DNA of 64,000 bases from Streptomyces platensis (GCF_008704855.1 NZ_CP023691.1:1488001-1552000), one strand, 5' to 3'. Shown: positions 8,612 through 18,326, counted from the first letter of the stretch. The notes: generated by a model from the letters alone, not told the origin. Translations and numbers: made by a program.

Positions 8612-9229
8612 CGTGATACAGCTCCTTGAGGACATAGGGCATTCGGGTTGATGCGGCGTTCCAGGGTCATCCGTCAAAAGTCGCACCAGGTTCTCCGACC
8701 TGAGGCCTAGTCGAGCTCAACCGGTGGAGGGACGCCCGGTAGCTCCGCTGCGTGGGATCTTGATGGCGTACAGGACTGCCATGGGCCAGAAGCGGGGGGG
8801 CACAAATGCAGCCGCTTTGGTGTGTCACAGAAGCCATGCGGGCCGTCCCGGGCATTTCCGCCTGGCGTAGAGGACAGTTCATAAAGCCGGCGGGCTGTTT
8901 ATGCGGGCGAATTCGGTGCGTTGCGCGTGCCGTGCGGTGCACGGTCTTGGGTCGCGCGCCCATTCCATGCGGTGTTCATGGTGCGGTCCAGCTGTCTGTT
9001 GCGGCGGGCCGTCACGACCGCGCAGCCCGCCGCTGAAATCTGTCACAGAGATCGGTCGCCGCGAGGGCCGTTCACCCGTTCACTCACGGTCGCTCTCGGG
9101 CCGCGACCATGTCACGACGCTGCCGCCTCCCATGCGTTTCCCGCAGATCACGGACGTCGGGACGTGGTGCTGCGCTCTTCTCAACGACCCGACATACACC
9201 CGATACATATCTGACATATAGGGGTGAGC
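8612..9229. other. Gene-free stretch upstream of the LAL regulator
   Basis: About 620 bp in which I see no credible coding frame. The last 40 bp before 9230 are unusually AT-rich for this window (near-repeats GACATA, GATACATAT and GACATATA), as might suit a promoter or operator for the downstream LuxR gene. Confidence 0.4.
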
Positions 9230-12061
9230 ATGGAAGCCCGTATCAGCGGTCTTGTGGGTCGTGAGGCCGAGACGGCGGAAGTGAGGAGGCTTGTGGAGGC
9301 CGCCGTGGCGGGCGCCGGGCAGAGTGCCTTCATCGTCGGGGAGGCCGGTCTGGGCAAGACCTCCGTGCTGGAGGAGGGCATGGGGACGGCGCGGCGACTG
9401 GGGATGCGGGCGCGGAGCGGGGCGGCGCAGGACAGGGAGCGGCAGCTGCCCTTTGCCGCGATCGCCGGCTGCCTGGGGGCGGACGCGGCGTCCAGCGATG
9501 GTCTTCGCTCCCGTGTCGCCGAGATCGTGCAGGGACACGAACGGCGCGGGATACCGGGGGCGCTGGGCGGTGGGGGCGAGGCGGACTTCGCCGGTATGGA
9601 GGCGCTGCTGGGTCTGGTGGAAGAGCTGTGTGCCCGCGAACCCCTGGCGCTTTTCTTCGACAACCTTCAGTGGGCCGACCCGGCGAGCCTGGAGGTGGTA
9701 CGCCGGTTGATGCGTTCAGTACATCAACTCCCGCTGCTCCTTGTCGGGGCCTATCGGCCGGACCACCTGTGTGAGGTCGACCGGCTGGTGCGTGGGGCGG
9801 CGCTCGGGCGGCACACCGTGCTGGAGTTGGCGCCGCTGAGTCCGTTCGCCGCATCGGCCCTGCTGACCGAGCAGTGCGGCGGTGCGCCCGGTCCACGGCT
9901 GTGGTCCATGGCTCAGGGCGCGGCGGGAAACCCCATGTACCTCACGGAGCTGGCCGCTGCCTTGCTGCGTGAAAAGGCGATCGAGGTACACGACGGAGTC
10001 GCGGAGTCCCTCTGCGACCTTCCTGTCCCGCCGCTGAAGACACTGATCACCCATCGATTGCGTCATCTGCGCGACGACGTGCTCCAGGCGCTCCGTGTCG
10101 CCGCGGTGCTGGGAGCCGACTGCACGGTGACCGACCTCGCGGCAGTCCTGGACAGGCCGGCGCACGAGGTGCTCAGCATCGTCAGCGAGGCAGCAGGGTC
10201 CGGCATCCTGTGTGAGGTCGGCAGCCACCTGGTCTTCCGCCATGCACTCGTACGGCACGCCCTGTACGAGGCCCTGCCGGGCTCGACGCGTGCCATGCTG
10301 CACCTCAGGGCGGCACAGGTCCTCGCCGGTACCGGTGCGACTCCCGAACGAGTCGCCGGGCATCTGCTCGCCGAGGCACCCGAGGCGGGCGGCTTCCTGA
10401 CGTCCTGGCTGATGGAATCGGCCGCCGCGCTCACCAGCCGGGCCCCCGCCCTGGTCATCCGGCTGACCGACAGGGCTCTGGCGCTGACGGGGCCCGGTGA
10501 TCCGCGCCGGGGAGGTCTCCAACGGCACCGTGCCCTCGCCCAGTTGACCCTGGGGGAGCTGGCAGCCGCCGAGGAAACCGCTCGCTGCGCGCTGCTCGAA
10601 CCGGGTGCCGCCGAGTGGGAGTGGGCGCTGCGCTGGATCGTTGTGCAGGCCGCCTTCTACCGCGGCCGGCCGGACCTGGCGCTGGCCGAAGCCCAGGCCG
10701 TACAGGGCAGCGAGGGGGTTCCGGCGACCGAGTCGACGCGGTTTCGGGCCGTCAGCGCCATGTGCCTGTTGTCGCTGGGCAGGCGCCGGGAAGCCGAGAG
10801 GGTGGCAGAGGCGGCTCACCGCGAAGCGCGTGGCGACGCCCCGACGCTGGCCAATGCCCTGCATGTGCTGTCCGGCGCACGCTTCCTCGAAGCACCCGGA
10901 CCCGAAGCACTGGAACTGGCCCAACAGGCCATCCGGTTCGCCGCGCGCTCCTACCACCCCGCAGAGCGCTTCCGGTTGCAGCTCACCCTGGCCAGCGGCT
11001 ATACCGAGCTCGACCGAGGGCCGGAGGCGCAGCGCACGCTGGCAGCTGTCCATGAGGCCACGGAGCGAGCGGGCGGGATGTTCCTGCCCTGGTACCACTT
11101 GGCGAGTGCGCTCCTCGCGTTCAACACCGGCCGCTGGGACGACGCCCTCACCGAAGTCGAGGCCGGGCTCGACCCGGGCGAGCACTTCGCGATGAGCCGG
11201 GCCCTGCGCTCGGTGGCGGCGCTGATCGCCGTCCACCGAGGGCAGCGAAGTGACGCCGCAGCCCACCTGACCGCCGTGGACGCGGCGTCCGACACCGGAA
11301 CGGTCGCCTGGTTCTACGAGCATCTGCCGCTGTGCGCCCGCGCCCTCGCCGACGAGGCCGGCGGCGCTTCCGAGCAGGCCTACAGCCGGCTTGCGCACGC
11401 CTTCGACAACGGCATCGGCCATCTGCCCAGCCGACGTATCCTCGGCTTTCTGACCCCTGATCTCGTCCGGCTCGCGCTGTCCCGGGGCGAGACCGCGGAA
11501 GCCCAGCGCTTCACCGCCGCTGCCCGGGCTCGTGCCGACCACAGCGCCGTGCCGCACCACATCGGCGACGCCTACCGCTGCCAAGGGCTGCTCGACCAGG
11601 ACCCGGACCTGCTCCTGGAGGCGGCGCGCTGCTACCACGAGGCGCCCAGACCCCTGAGCGAGGCACACGCCCACACCGACGCGGCGGAGCTGCTGGCCGG
11701 CCGCCGACATCCGGCACAAGCCCGCGTGGTGCTCGATCAGGCGCTGGCGATCTACACGCGCCTGGGCGCCGACTGGGACGCGGCCCGCGCCGCCGCCCGT
11801 TTGCGTGCCGTCGCCGTACACCGCGGCGTACGGGGCACGCGCAGCGGTCACCGGCATGGCTGGGATGCGCTCACCGAAACCGAACGCATCGTCGCGAGCC
11901 ATGTCGCGGGCGGCCGCTCCAACCCCGAGATCGCCACCCTGATGTCCATCTCCCGACGCACCGTCAGCACCCATGTCTCGCACATTCTCAAGAAGCTGAC
12001 GCTCGCCTCGCGGGTCGAAATAGCCGCCGAATTCATCCGCCGCACCAGCCAGGGGAGATGA
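9230..12061 (+). CDS. LuxR-family (LAL-type) ATP-binding transcriptional regulator
   Basis: 943 residues from the ATG at 9230, which has an AGGGG ribosome site at the right distance; a GTG two codons upstream is also possible. Architecture is that of a large ATP-binding LuxR regulator. An AAA/NACHT-like ATPase carries Walker A GEAGLGKT near residue 38 and a Walker B-like region LALFFDNLQWADP near residue 140. A long helical TPR-like middle follows. The C-terminal LuxR helix-turn-helix is LTETERIVASHVAGGRSNPE and the next 30 residues. Such proteins activate secondary metabolism or sugar genes in actinomycetes. Its target cannot be deduced; the downstream FAD monooxygenase is the nearest candidate. 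The stop codon lies within a small hairpin. Confidence 0.9.
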   Translation: MEARISGLVGREAETAEVRRLVEAAVAGAGQSAFIVGEAGLGKTSVLEEGMGTARRLGMRARSGAAQDRERQLPFAAIAGCLGADAASSDGLRSRVAEIVQGHERRGIPGALGGGGEADFAGMEALLGLVEELCAREPLALFFDNLQWADPASLEVVRRLMRSVHQLPLLLVGAYRPDHLCEVDRLVRGAALGRHTVLELAPLSPFAASALLTEQCGGAPGPRLWSMAQGAAGNPMYLTELAAALLREKAIEVHDGVAESLCDLPVPPLKTLITHRLRHLRDDVLQALRVAAVLGADCTVTDLAAVLDRPAHEVLSIVSEAAGSGILCEVGSHLVFRHALVRHALYEALPGSTRAMLHLRAAQVLAGTGATPERVAGHLLAEAPEAGGFLTSWLMESAAALTSRAPALVIRLTDRALALTGPGDPRRGGLQRHRALAQLTLGELAAAEETARCALLEPGAAEWEWALRWIVVQAAFYRGRPDLALAEAQAVQGSEGVPATESTRFRAVSAMCLLSLGRRREAERVAEAAHREARGDAPTLANALHVLSGARFLEAPGPEALELAQQAIRFAARSYHPAERFRLQLTLASGYTELDRGPEAQRTLAAVHEATERAGGMFLPWYHLASALLAFNTGRWDDALTEVEAGLDPGEHFAMSRALRSVAALIAVHRGQRSDAAAHLTAVDAASDTGTVAWFYEHLPLCARALADEAGGASEQAYSRLAHAFDNGIGHLPSRRILGFLTPDLVRLALSRGETAEAQRFTAAARARADHSAVPHHIGDAYRCQGLLDQDPDLLLEAARCYHEAPRPLSEAHAHTDAAELLAGRRHPAQARVVLDQALAIYTRLGADWDAARAAARLRAVAVHRGVRGTRSGHRHGWDALTETERIVASHVAGGRSNPEIATLMSISRRTVSTHVSHILKKLTLASRVEIAAEFIRRTSQGR

Positions 12062-12077
12062 CGCCCGGGAGGCGTCA
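12059..12077 (+). terminator. Hairpin at the LAL regulator stop codon
   Basis: Perfect 7-bp inverted repeat TGACGCC-CGGGA-GGCGTCA with the gene's TGA in the left arm. There is no T-tract, so it is a weak or Rho-assisted terminator at best. Confidence 0.4.
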
Positions 12078-12182
12078 CGGCCCCTGGCTCCCGCAGTGCG
12101 AACATGGAGGCCTTTCGCTCGGGGCCGGGTGCATCATGGATCCGGACGCCCGAGGGGACCGAACAAAAGAGCGGACTGGTAC

Positions 12183-13355
12183 GTGACACACATTCTGGTC
12201 ATCGGTGGCGGGATCGCCGGTACGGCGACCGCGCTGGCCTTGCACAAGGCGGGATTCGACGTCACCGTGCACGAGGCGCACCCCGACACAGCCGAGGACA
12301 TAGGGGCGTTCCTGACCCTGGCGAGCAACGGGATGCGCGCACTCGCGGAGCTCGATGCCTCGGATGTGGTCACCGCGCTCGGTTTCCCGCTGCGCTCCAT
12401 GCGGGTGCTCGACGCCCGGGGCAGCGAGATGGCTCAGGTGCCGCTGGGTGAAGCCGACGACGCGCTGCTGCGGTACCGGTGCCTGCGCCGGGGCGAGTTG
12501 AGCGCCGCTCTCCAGGCGGAGGCCGTGCGTCGGGGAATCGGGCTCTCGCACGGTGCGCGGCTGGTGTCCGTCGAGAACGGCCCGGACGAGGTGACCGCGC
12601 GATTCGCCGACGGCGGCGTCGCGACCGGTGATCTTCTCGTCGGCGCGGACGGTCTGAGCTCGACCGTCCGACAGTCGATCGCGCCCGGCGTGGAGCCCGT
12701 CTACGCGGGGCAGAGCGTCTTCTACGGCTACACGCGCAGCGCCCCGGTGGCGGAGGACACCGGCCACATCACCATGGTGCGGGGCAGCTCCGCCGCCTTC
12801 GGCTACGCGGTCTCGCCGGACGGGGAGGCGTACTGGTTCGCCCGCGTCGGCGGGGAGGCCGTCCCCGCCGACGCACTCGCACACCCCACGCCGTCCCGCT
12901 GGCGGGAGCAACTCGTCGCGCTGCTGAGCAAGGACGCCACCCCCGCCGCGGGCATCGTCGCGGCCTCCACCGACGACATCATGGCCACCAACGCCACCGA
13001 ACTGCCGCCCGGCACCCCCTGGCGTTCCGGCCGGACGCTGATCATCGGCGATGCGGCGCACGCGGCCTCACCAGCGACGGGGCAAGGGGCCTCGATGGCA
13101 CTGGAGGACGCCGTCATCCTCGCCAAGTCCCTACGGGACACCCCCGACCCGGACAGCGCACTCTCCCTCTACGAGGCGTGCCGCCGCCCCCGCGTGGAGC
13201 ACAACATCACCGCCAGCGGAGAGATCTCCCGCGGCACCCGCGCCCCGTCCCGCACCGGCGGAGGACCGCCCCCGCCACGCCCCGGCGACGACACTCTCGC
13301 CGCCCAGCTGGACTGGAACCGCGATCTGAACGCCGTCACCGGCGCCGTGGACTGA
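12183..13355 (+). CDS. FAD-dependent monooxygenase (PHBH/UbiH-like)
   Basis: 390 residues from a GTG at 12183; the frame is open further upstream, but the Rossmann fold begins here (THILVIGGGIAGTATALALH). Flavoprotein hydroxylase hallmarks are all present: the N-terminal GxGxxG, the DG motif (VGADGLSSTVR, about residue 155), and the GD motif with flavin-binding region (LIIGDAAHAASPATGQG, about residue 283). Such enzymes insert one oxygen atom into aromatic or polyketide-like substrates using NAD(P)H and O2; the substrate is unknown. A decayed copy of the region encoding IVAASTDDIMATNATE lies at 51511-51575, next to the last CRISPR array. Confidence 0.88.
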   Translation: MTHILVIGGGIAGTATALALHKAGFDVTVHEAHPDTAEDIGAFLTLASNGMRALAELDASDVVTALGFPLRSMRVLDARGSEMAQVPLGEADDALLRYRCLRRGELSAALQAEAVRRGIGLSHGARLVSVENGPDEVTARFADGGVATGDLLVGADGLSSTVRQSIAPGVEPVYAGQSVFYGYTRSAPVAEDTGHITMVRGSSAAFGYAVSPDGEAYWFARVGGEAVPADALAHPTPSRWREQLVALLSKDATPAAGIVAASTDDIMATNATELPPGTPWRSGRTLIIGDAAHAASPATGQGASMALEDAVILAKSLRDTPDPDSALSLYEACRRPRVEHNITASGEISRGTRAPSRTGGGPPPPRPGDDTLAAQLDWNRDLNAVTGAVD

Positions 13356-13398
13356 GCAGCGGGACGATCAGTCCACCGGGTTCGCGATCCGTACGCAG

Positions 13399-14346
13399 TC
13401 AACGACCCGGCTGGGCACCCGCGTTCACGTCGTCACCGGAGAGCGCTACCCACGCCGCTGCCTGTTCCTGGAGGGCCTGGATCAGGGTGCTGACCTGAGG
13501 GTGGTTGCGGCGGTGGATCGTGGCAACGCCGAGGTGCCGGCTCGGAGTCGGCGGCGTGATCGGGATGGTGCGTAGTCCCGGGATCGGCGGGGTCAGTGCG
13601 ATCGAAGGGACCAGTGAGATCCCCGTGCCCGCGGCGACGAGGGAGCGGGCGAAGAAGTAGTCGGTCGTGGTGCCGCGCACCTCGGGGGCGAAGCCGGCGT
13701 GTTCGGCGTAGCGGCGGAGGTAGGACTCGGTCTTGTGGCAGCCGAGTACCCAGGGCTCGGCGGCCAGTTCGGTGATATCGAGCGCTGTGCGGCCGGCCAG
13801 GGGGTGCGTCTCGGGCAGGACGACGTGCAGGGGGTCATCCATGAGTGCCGTCCACGCCAGGCTGGAGCTCTGGCCAGGTTGGCTGGGCAGCGGGCCGTCG
13901 AAGTGGTAGGCGAGGGCGAGGTCTACGGCGCCCTGGCGGACCAGCGGCAGGCTGTTTTCGGGCTCGGCCTCCCGCACGTGGACCACGGTGTCGGGATGGG
14001 CGGTGGTGAGGCGGGCGAGTGCGCCGGGCAGCAGGAGCCTGCCGCCGCTGGTGAAGGTGGCGATGGTGAGCTGGGTGCGGCCGCTGCCGAGCCGGTCGAC
14101 CTGCTGCTGGGCGTGGGCGAGTTCCGCGGCGACCGACTCGGCGGCCCCGACCATGATCCGGCCGGCCGGGGTGAGGGTGACTCCGCGAGTGCTGCGCGCC
14201 ACGACCTGGGCGCCGAGGCTGCGTTCCAGGGCGGCGATGTGCTGGGAGATGGCGGAGGGGGTGAGGTGGAGGGCCTGCGCCGCCCGGTTGAAGCTGCCGT
14301 GTTCCGCCACCGTCCGCAGGACCCGCAGCCGCTGCACATCGATCAA
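13399..14346 (-). CDS. LysR-family transcriptional regulator (LysR-3)
   Basis: 315 residues if the TTG at 14346 is used; it has an AAGGAA ribosome site 5-6 bases upstream. A GTG three codons later is the alternative. N-terminal winged HTH (LRVLRTVAEHGSFNRAAQAL), linker helix and effector-binding domain typical of the family; it is not closely similar to the two LysR proteins at 4-7 kb. Divergent from the truncated epimerase at 14418 with a 71-bp gap, and convergent with the FAD monooxygenase. Likely to regulate the epimerase/aldo-keto reductase pair. Confidence 0.88.
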   Translation of the reverse strand: MIDVQRLRVLRTVAEHGSFNRAAQALHLTPSAISQHIAALERSLGAQVVARSTRGVTLTPAGRIMVGAAESVAAELAHAQQQVDRLGSGRTQLTIATFTSGGRLLLPGALARLTTAHPDTVVHVREAEPENSLPLVRQGAVDLALAYHFDGPLPSQPGQSSSLAWTALMDDPLHVVLPETHPLAGRTALDITELAAEPWVLGCHKTESYLRRYAEHAGFAPEVRGTTTDYFFARSLVAAGTGISLVPSIALTPPIPGLRTIPITPPTPSRHLGVATIHRRNHPQVSTLIQALQEQAAAWVALSGDDVNAGAQPGR

Positions 14347-14417
14347 CAGTATTCCTTAATGCGTATCCAGTAAGTGGGCACTTCTGCTGATGACTTTAGG
14401 TGTCCAGGATGGGGCGC

Positions 14418-14909
14418 ATGCCCAAGATCTGTGTGATCGGCGGAAGCCGATATGTCGGCAAGCTCCTGGTGAAGCGCCTTCAGACGGCCGACCACCAGGT
14501 CACGGTGATCAACCGCGGCTCGACCCGGACACCCGCCGGGATCGCGCACCTCGCCGTCGACCGCAACGACGAAGCCGCCCTGACCGCCGCGCTCGGCTCG
14601 GCCACCTTCGACGTGGTCATCGACCAGATCTGCTACACCCCGGTGCAGGCCGCGATCGCCGCCCGTACCTTCAGCGGCCGCACCCGGCGCTACGTCGTGA
14701 CGTCCACGATCGAGGTCTACGACCCGGCAACCGCCGCGCCGGCCACCGTCCCGCACGGCACGCCGGTGCCGGAGGAGATCGTGGACCCGGCCACCTGGCT
14801 GGTGGCCACGGACCTGCCCTGGCACGACGCGGCATACCTTCCAACGCACTACGCCGAAGGCAAGCGCCAGGCCGAAGCCCTCGACGCCACCGCCGCCCCC
14901 ACCGCCTGA
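14418..14909 (+). CDS. NAD-dependent epimerase/dehydratase-like protein, C-terminally short
   Basis: 163 residues starting MPKICVIGGSRYVGKLLVKR, with the glycine-rich dinucleotide motif and an extended SDR fold up to a catalytic-like region (YVVTSTIEVY). Full-length relatives are about 300 residues or more, so roughly half is missing. The frame ends in a low-complexity Ala/Pro tail just before the next ATG, as after a deletion. The conserved YxxxK is not evident. It may be a decaying gene or a stand-alone nucleotide-binding remnant. It is followed after 14 bp by the aldo/keto reductase on the same strand. Confidence 0.65.
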   Translation: MPKICVIGGSRYVGKLLVKRLQTADHQVTVINRGSTRTPAGIAHLAVDRNDEAALTAALGSATFDVVIDQICYTPVQAAIAARTFSGRTRRYVVTSTIEVYDPATAAPATVPHGTPVPEEIVDPATWLVATDLPWHDAAYLPTHYAEGKRQAEALDATAAPTA

Positions 14910-14923
14910 GGAACACACCCACC

Positions 14924-15814
14924 ATGCAATACCGCACTATCGGAAACACCACCGTCAGCGCCGTCGGCCTGGGTGCCATGCCGCTGTCCATCGAGCACCG
15001 CCCGGACGAACGACAGGCGATCGCCACCCTGCACGCCGCCCTGGACGCCGGGGTCACGCTCATCGACACCGCCGACAGCTATCACTGGCACGCGGGGGAA
15101 GCCGGTCACAACGAATTTCTCGTCGCGCGCGCCCTGGCCCGCTACGGCCGGGACACCTCTCACGTCCTCGTCGCCACGAAGGGCGGCCGCGGCCGTCCCG
15201 GCGACGGCAGCTGGACCGTCACCGCCTCCCCCGCCCACCTCAAGCACGCCGCCGAAGCATCCCGTAAACGCCTGGGAGTTGAGGCCATCGGCCTGTACCA
15301 GTTGCACAAGCCGGACCCGTCCGTGCCCTGGGCGGAGTCCGTGGGCGCGCTGCGCGAGCTGCTCGACGCCGGCACCATCCGCGCCGCCGGGATCTCCAAC
15401 GTCACCACCGGCCAAATCCGCCAGGCCCACGCGATCCTCGGCGACGACCTCGTCTCCGTGCAGAACCAGTACTCGCCCGCCGTACGCGACAGCGAACCCG
15501 AACTGCGGCTGAGTACGCAGCTGGGGCTGGCCTTCCTGCCCTGGAGCCCGCTGGGCGGCATCTCCCGCAGCTCCCTCGACGGACCGTCCGGCCCGACCTC
15601 TGCGAGCACCGCCTTCCACCGCATCGCGGCCGAACACGGCGCCGGCCCACAACAGATCGCCCTGGCCTGGCTGCTGACCCGTTCCCCCACGGTGATCCCG
15701 GTACCGGGCGCCAGCCGCCCGGCCTCCATCCAAAGCTCCGCCAGGGCTGTGGAGATCGAGCTCAGCGCGGAGGAGCAGACACAGCTGGAAGACGCCCTGC
15801 CACTGTCCGGCTGA
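14924..15814 (+). CDS. Aldo/keto reductase
   Basis: 296 residues (MQYRTIGNTTVSAVGLGAMP). A TIM-barrel NADPH-dependent reductase with the characteristic active-site region LIDTADSYHW (catalytic Asp and Tyr), a later Lys in ATKGGRG, QLHKPDP, and the C-terminal cofactor-phosphate region VIPVPGASRP. It reduces aldehydes or ketones; the natural substrate is not deducible. Fourteen bases behind the truncated epimerase and probably co-transcribed with it under LysR-3. Confidence 0.88.
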   Translation: MQYRTIGNTTVSAVGLGAMPLSIEHRPDERQAIATLHAALDAGVTLIDTADSYHWHAGEAGHNEFLVARALARYGRDTSHVLVATKGGRGRPGDGSWTVTASPAHLKHAAEASRKRLGVEAIGLYQLHKPDPSVPWAESVGALRELLDAGTIRAAGISNVTTGQIRQAHAILGDDLVSVQNQYSPAVRDSEPELRLSTQLGLAFLPWSPLGGISRSSLDGPSGPTSASTAFHRIAAEHGAGPQQIALAWLLTRSPTVIPVPGASRPASIQSSARAVEIELSAEEQTQLEDALPLSG

Positions 15815-15815
15815 G

Positions 15816-15885
15816 CGGGCCCACTCGCCGGCCGACATCGCAATGCCGGCTGCCGTCTCCCAGCAGACCGTCTGCAAGCACTTCA
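15816..15885 (+). pseudogene. Relic of a TetR helix-turn-helix
   Basis: Immediately after the reductase stop, a short frame reads ERAHSPADIAMPAAVSQQTV followed by CKHF. This resembles the second half of a TetR HTH (normally AxxAGVSxxTxYxHF). The frame then degenerates and stops at about 15994. Only the HTH fragment survives. Confidence 0.4.
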
Positions 15886-16003
15886 CCGGCCTGCTGCTCT
15901 GGATCCCCGCAGGCCATACCACCGAGGTCTGCGGAGACCGTCGGGCCGCAGTCCGCGTTGCCCACTCGACGAGGGCCTGGGTCCCTACCGCTTGACGTGG
16001 CGC

Positions 16004-16648
16004 TCACCGCCCGGCCTCCGCGAGCGAGTTCAGGGTGGTGGTGAAGCGCGAGCCAGGAGGGCAGCAGGCGGCGACCGCGGCGGCGTCGGCGGCGGTGTCC
16101 ACATCACGCAGCACCGGCAGGTCGCTCACGCTCAGCCCCGCCTCGGCAAGGCGGCGCCGCTGGATCGCCCCGGTGCGGTCGGTGGACATCGGCACGCCTC
16201 GTACGAGGGCCGCGGCGTGCGCCGGGTCGGCGAAACCCAGCGCCCAGAATCCGCCGTCCGCGGCCGGCCCGAACCAGGCATCGGTGCTGTCCCGGCCGAC
16301 CCCCGCAAGGAGGTCCGCGGTCAGTTGGGGGGTATCCATCCCGATCAGGACGGCCGGTCCGCGGTCACAGTGGCCGAAGGCGGCCGCGATCCGCTCGTCC
16401 AGGCCGCCGGCGCCCTGGGCCATGAGGTCGAAGCCGGGCGGCAGCCAGGGGCCGGGAACACCGTCGAGAACGAGGACTCGGCGCCGGACGGGGACCTTGA
16501 GCACCGTGTGCAGGGTGTCGGCGAGGGCTGCCTCGGCCAGAGCGGCCGCCTCCTGGGGCGTGTAGGGCGGGGTGAGTCGCGTCATGACCCGCCCCGGCAC
16601 GGGTTCCTTGGCGATGACCAACACCGTCGCCGGAAGCCGGGCGCTCAT
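16004..16648 (-). CDS. DUF2064 / TIGR04282-type glycosyltransferase-like protein
   Basis: 214 residues (MSARLPATVLVIAKEPVPGR). The N-terminal AKEPVPGxxxTRL signature and the internal GMDTPQL and GPAADGGFWALGF stretches belong to the DUF2064 family, nucleotide-diphospho-sugar transferase-like proteins often paired with a family 2 glycosyltransferase. The ATG overlaps the stop of the upstream glycosyltransferase (16645-16648), so the two are translationally coupled. Exact reaction unknown. Confidence 0.8.
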   Translation of the reverse strand: MSARLPATVLVIAKEPVPGRVMTRLTPPYTPQEAAALAEAALADTLHTVLKVPVRRRVLVLDGVPGPWLPPGFDLMAQGAGGLDERIAAAFGHCDRGPAVLIGMDTPQLTADLLAGVGRDSTDAWFGPAADGGFWALGFADPAHAAALVRGVPMSTDRTGAIQRRRLAEAGLSVSDLPVLRDVDTAADAAAVAACCPPGSRFTTTLNSLAEAGR

Positions 16649-17373
16649 CGTCCGGTTCCTGGGGTGGTCGCCGCGGACACCGGGTCGGTGACGGGCCGCT
16701 CGGCGAGGACAGCACGCATGTCCCGTACCGCATGCCAGGTGCCCCGCCAGGTACCGGTGACCTTCGAGCGGCCCGTGCGCGGGCGATACGGCACATCCGT
16801 CTCCGCCACCCGCCAGCCTGCGTCGGCGGCACGGACCACCATCTGCAGCGGGTAGCCGGAGCGCCGGTCGGTCAGGTCCAGAGCGAGCAGCGACTGACGG
16901 CGGGCGGCGCGCATCGGGCCCAGGTCGTGCAGCCGCAGTCCGGTACGCCGGCGGATCAGACGGGCCAGCTCCAGGTTGGCCAGGCGGGCGTGCAGTGGCC
17001 AGGCGCGGCGCGTAACGGGCCTGCGGCGGCCCAGTACGAGGTCGGCGGAACCGTCGAGGACGGGCCCGCCGACAGCAGGCAGAAGTGCGGGGTCGAGGGA
17101 GGCGTCGCAGTCGCAGAAGCAGACGATGTCGGCCGTGGCGGCGGTCAGGCCCGCGTGGCAGGCGGCGCCGAAGCCGCGCCGCGGTTCGTGTACGACATGC
17201 GCCCCGAGGGCGCGGGCGATGTCCGGCGAGTTGTCGACGGAGCCGTTGTCGACGACGATCGCGCGCCAGCCCGAGGGGATTCGGCCCAGCACCCACGGCA
17301 GGGCCTCGGCCTCGTCGAGGCAGGGCAGCACCACGTCCACAGGAGCAGCCGAGGAAGGGGATGTCTCGATCAC
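16645..17373 (-). CDS. Family 2 glycosyltransferase
   Basis: 242 residues from a GTG at 17373; a much longer open frame exists upstream, but it reads through an epimerase pseudogene. GT-A fold features: DVVLPCLDEAEALPWVL, IVVDNGSVDNS (nucleotide-sugar binding) and a DxD-like metal motif in CFCDCDASLDP. The C-terminal half (YPLQMVVRAADAGWRVAETD, then VPYRPR) fits dolichyl/polyprenyl-phosphate sugar synthase-like enzymes. Coupled by a 4-bp overlap to the DUF2064 gene. Together with the nearby epimerase relic, polytopic membrane protein and methyltransferase, it suggests a surface glycan or lipid-linked sugar pathway. Confidence 0.85.
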   Translation of the reverse strand: MIETSPSSAAPVDVVLPCLDEAEALPWVLGRIPSGWRAIVVDNGSVDNSPDIARALGAHVVHEPRRGFGAACHAGLTAATADIVCFCDCDASLDPALLPAVGGPVLDGSADLVLGRRRPVTRRAWPLHARLANLELARLIRRRTGLRLHDLGPMRAARRQSLLALDLTDRRSGYPLQMVVRAADAGWRVAETDVPYRPRTGRSKVTGTWRGTWHAVRDMRAVLAERPVTDPVSAATTPGTGR

Positions 17374-17486
17374 GCCACCCACCCTACGGAGACAAAAGGA
17401 GCAAATGGGAATTAGAGGTCTCATGAATCGCTGACATCCTCGGCTGCGCGAGAGATCGAGGAGGACCCGGGCAGCCCCCCGCCTGA

Positions 17487-17990
17487 TCAGCCGGCTCGCA
17501 GCGAGGCCGCCGCGAACTCCGCCATTCCCTCCGCGAACGCGACCTCCGGCTTCCAGCCCAGTTCGTCGCGCATTGGTGGCGGCATAGACGTTGCGCGGAT
17601 CAAGCGGGGCGTCCTCGGCCACCAGGCCGGGGGCGAGCGGCTCACCGCACCTCGGGCAGGATAGCTCGAAGCGTCCCACCTCCAAGTCGGCCACCTTGCG
17701 CGGCTCCGGCCGTACGACACCGTGCCCCGGGCACTCGTAGCGCCCCTCTCCGTAGACCACCATCGAACTCGCCAGCACCAGACGCCGTACCCCGGCCTCG
17801 GCCATGCCGGCCGGCAACACCGCGGTGCCCAGGTCGTTGCAGCCCACGTAGGCGGGGGCGTCGGCGAAGTCCTTGCCGAGCCCGACCATCGCCGCCTGAT
17901 GGCAGACGGCATCCACACCCCACAGGGCCTCGGCCACGGCCTTGGCGTCGCGGCCGCAAGGTGCGGACCGAGCGGGCCCATGACCTGCGC
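17487..17990 (-). pseudogene. NAD-dependent epimerase pseudogene with internal deletion and frameshift
   Basis: Two frames carry recognisable pieces of one extended SDR epimerase. The upstream frame encodes EALWGVDAVCHQAAMVGLGK and continues to DPRNVYAATN. The shifted frame then resumes at RDELGWKPEVAFAEGMAEFA, normally the extreme C-terminus of the family. The roughly 130 residues expected between them, containing much of the substrate domain, are absent, and the N-terminal GxxGxxG region cannot be found in frame. The gene is dead. Intact homologues typically precede the glycosyltransferase/DUF2064 pair, so the operon has lost its sugar-modifying enzyme. Confidence 0.65.
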
Positions 17991-18326
17991 GGGCCGCAAT
18001 CCGCCGAGCCCACCGGCTCTCCCCACCGGTCTGTTCGGCTGTCGGGGTGGACGTCGGCGACCGGTCGTGCCGCTGCGGCCGGCCCGGCCGCCGGGCCCCC
18101 ACGATGGGCAGCGTTGCGTCACCGTGGACGAGGATTCCCGGGGCGGCATCCCCGCCTACGGCAATGAGCGCACCACCTGGAACGAAGGCTGCCGCCACGA
18201 CTACGAAAACCCCCGAACACCGCTGGCCGGGCCGAGCCGCCCATACTGCGAACGATGTGATCCGCTGTGTCGAACCGTAAGGTCAGCGAACGGTCAGCCG
18301 TCCCCGCCGACGGTGACGCGGTGACG

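Noticed and set aside
9716..11983. 755-codon minus-strand frame opposite the LAL regulator
   Set aside because: Antisense shadow; the plus-strand frame has Walker and LuxR motifs throughout.
16645..18198. 517-residue fusion of epimerase and glycosyltransferase
   Set aside because: The upstream portion is a decayed epimerase lacking its core; the glycosyltransferase has its own conserved N-terminus at GTG 17373.
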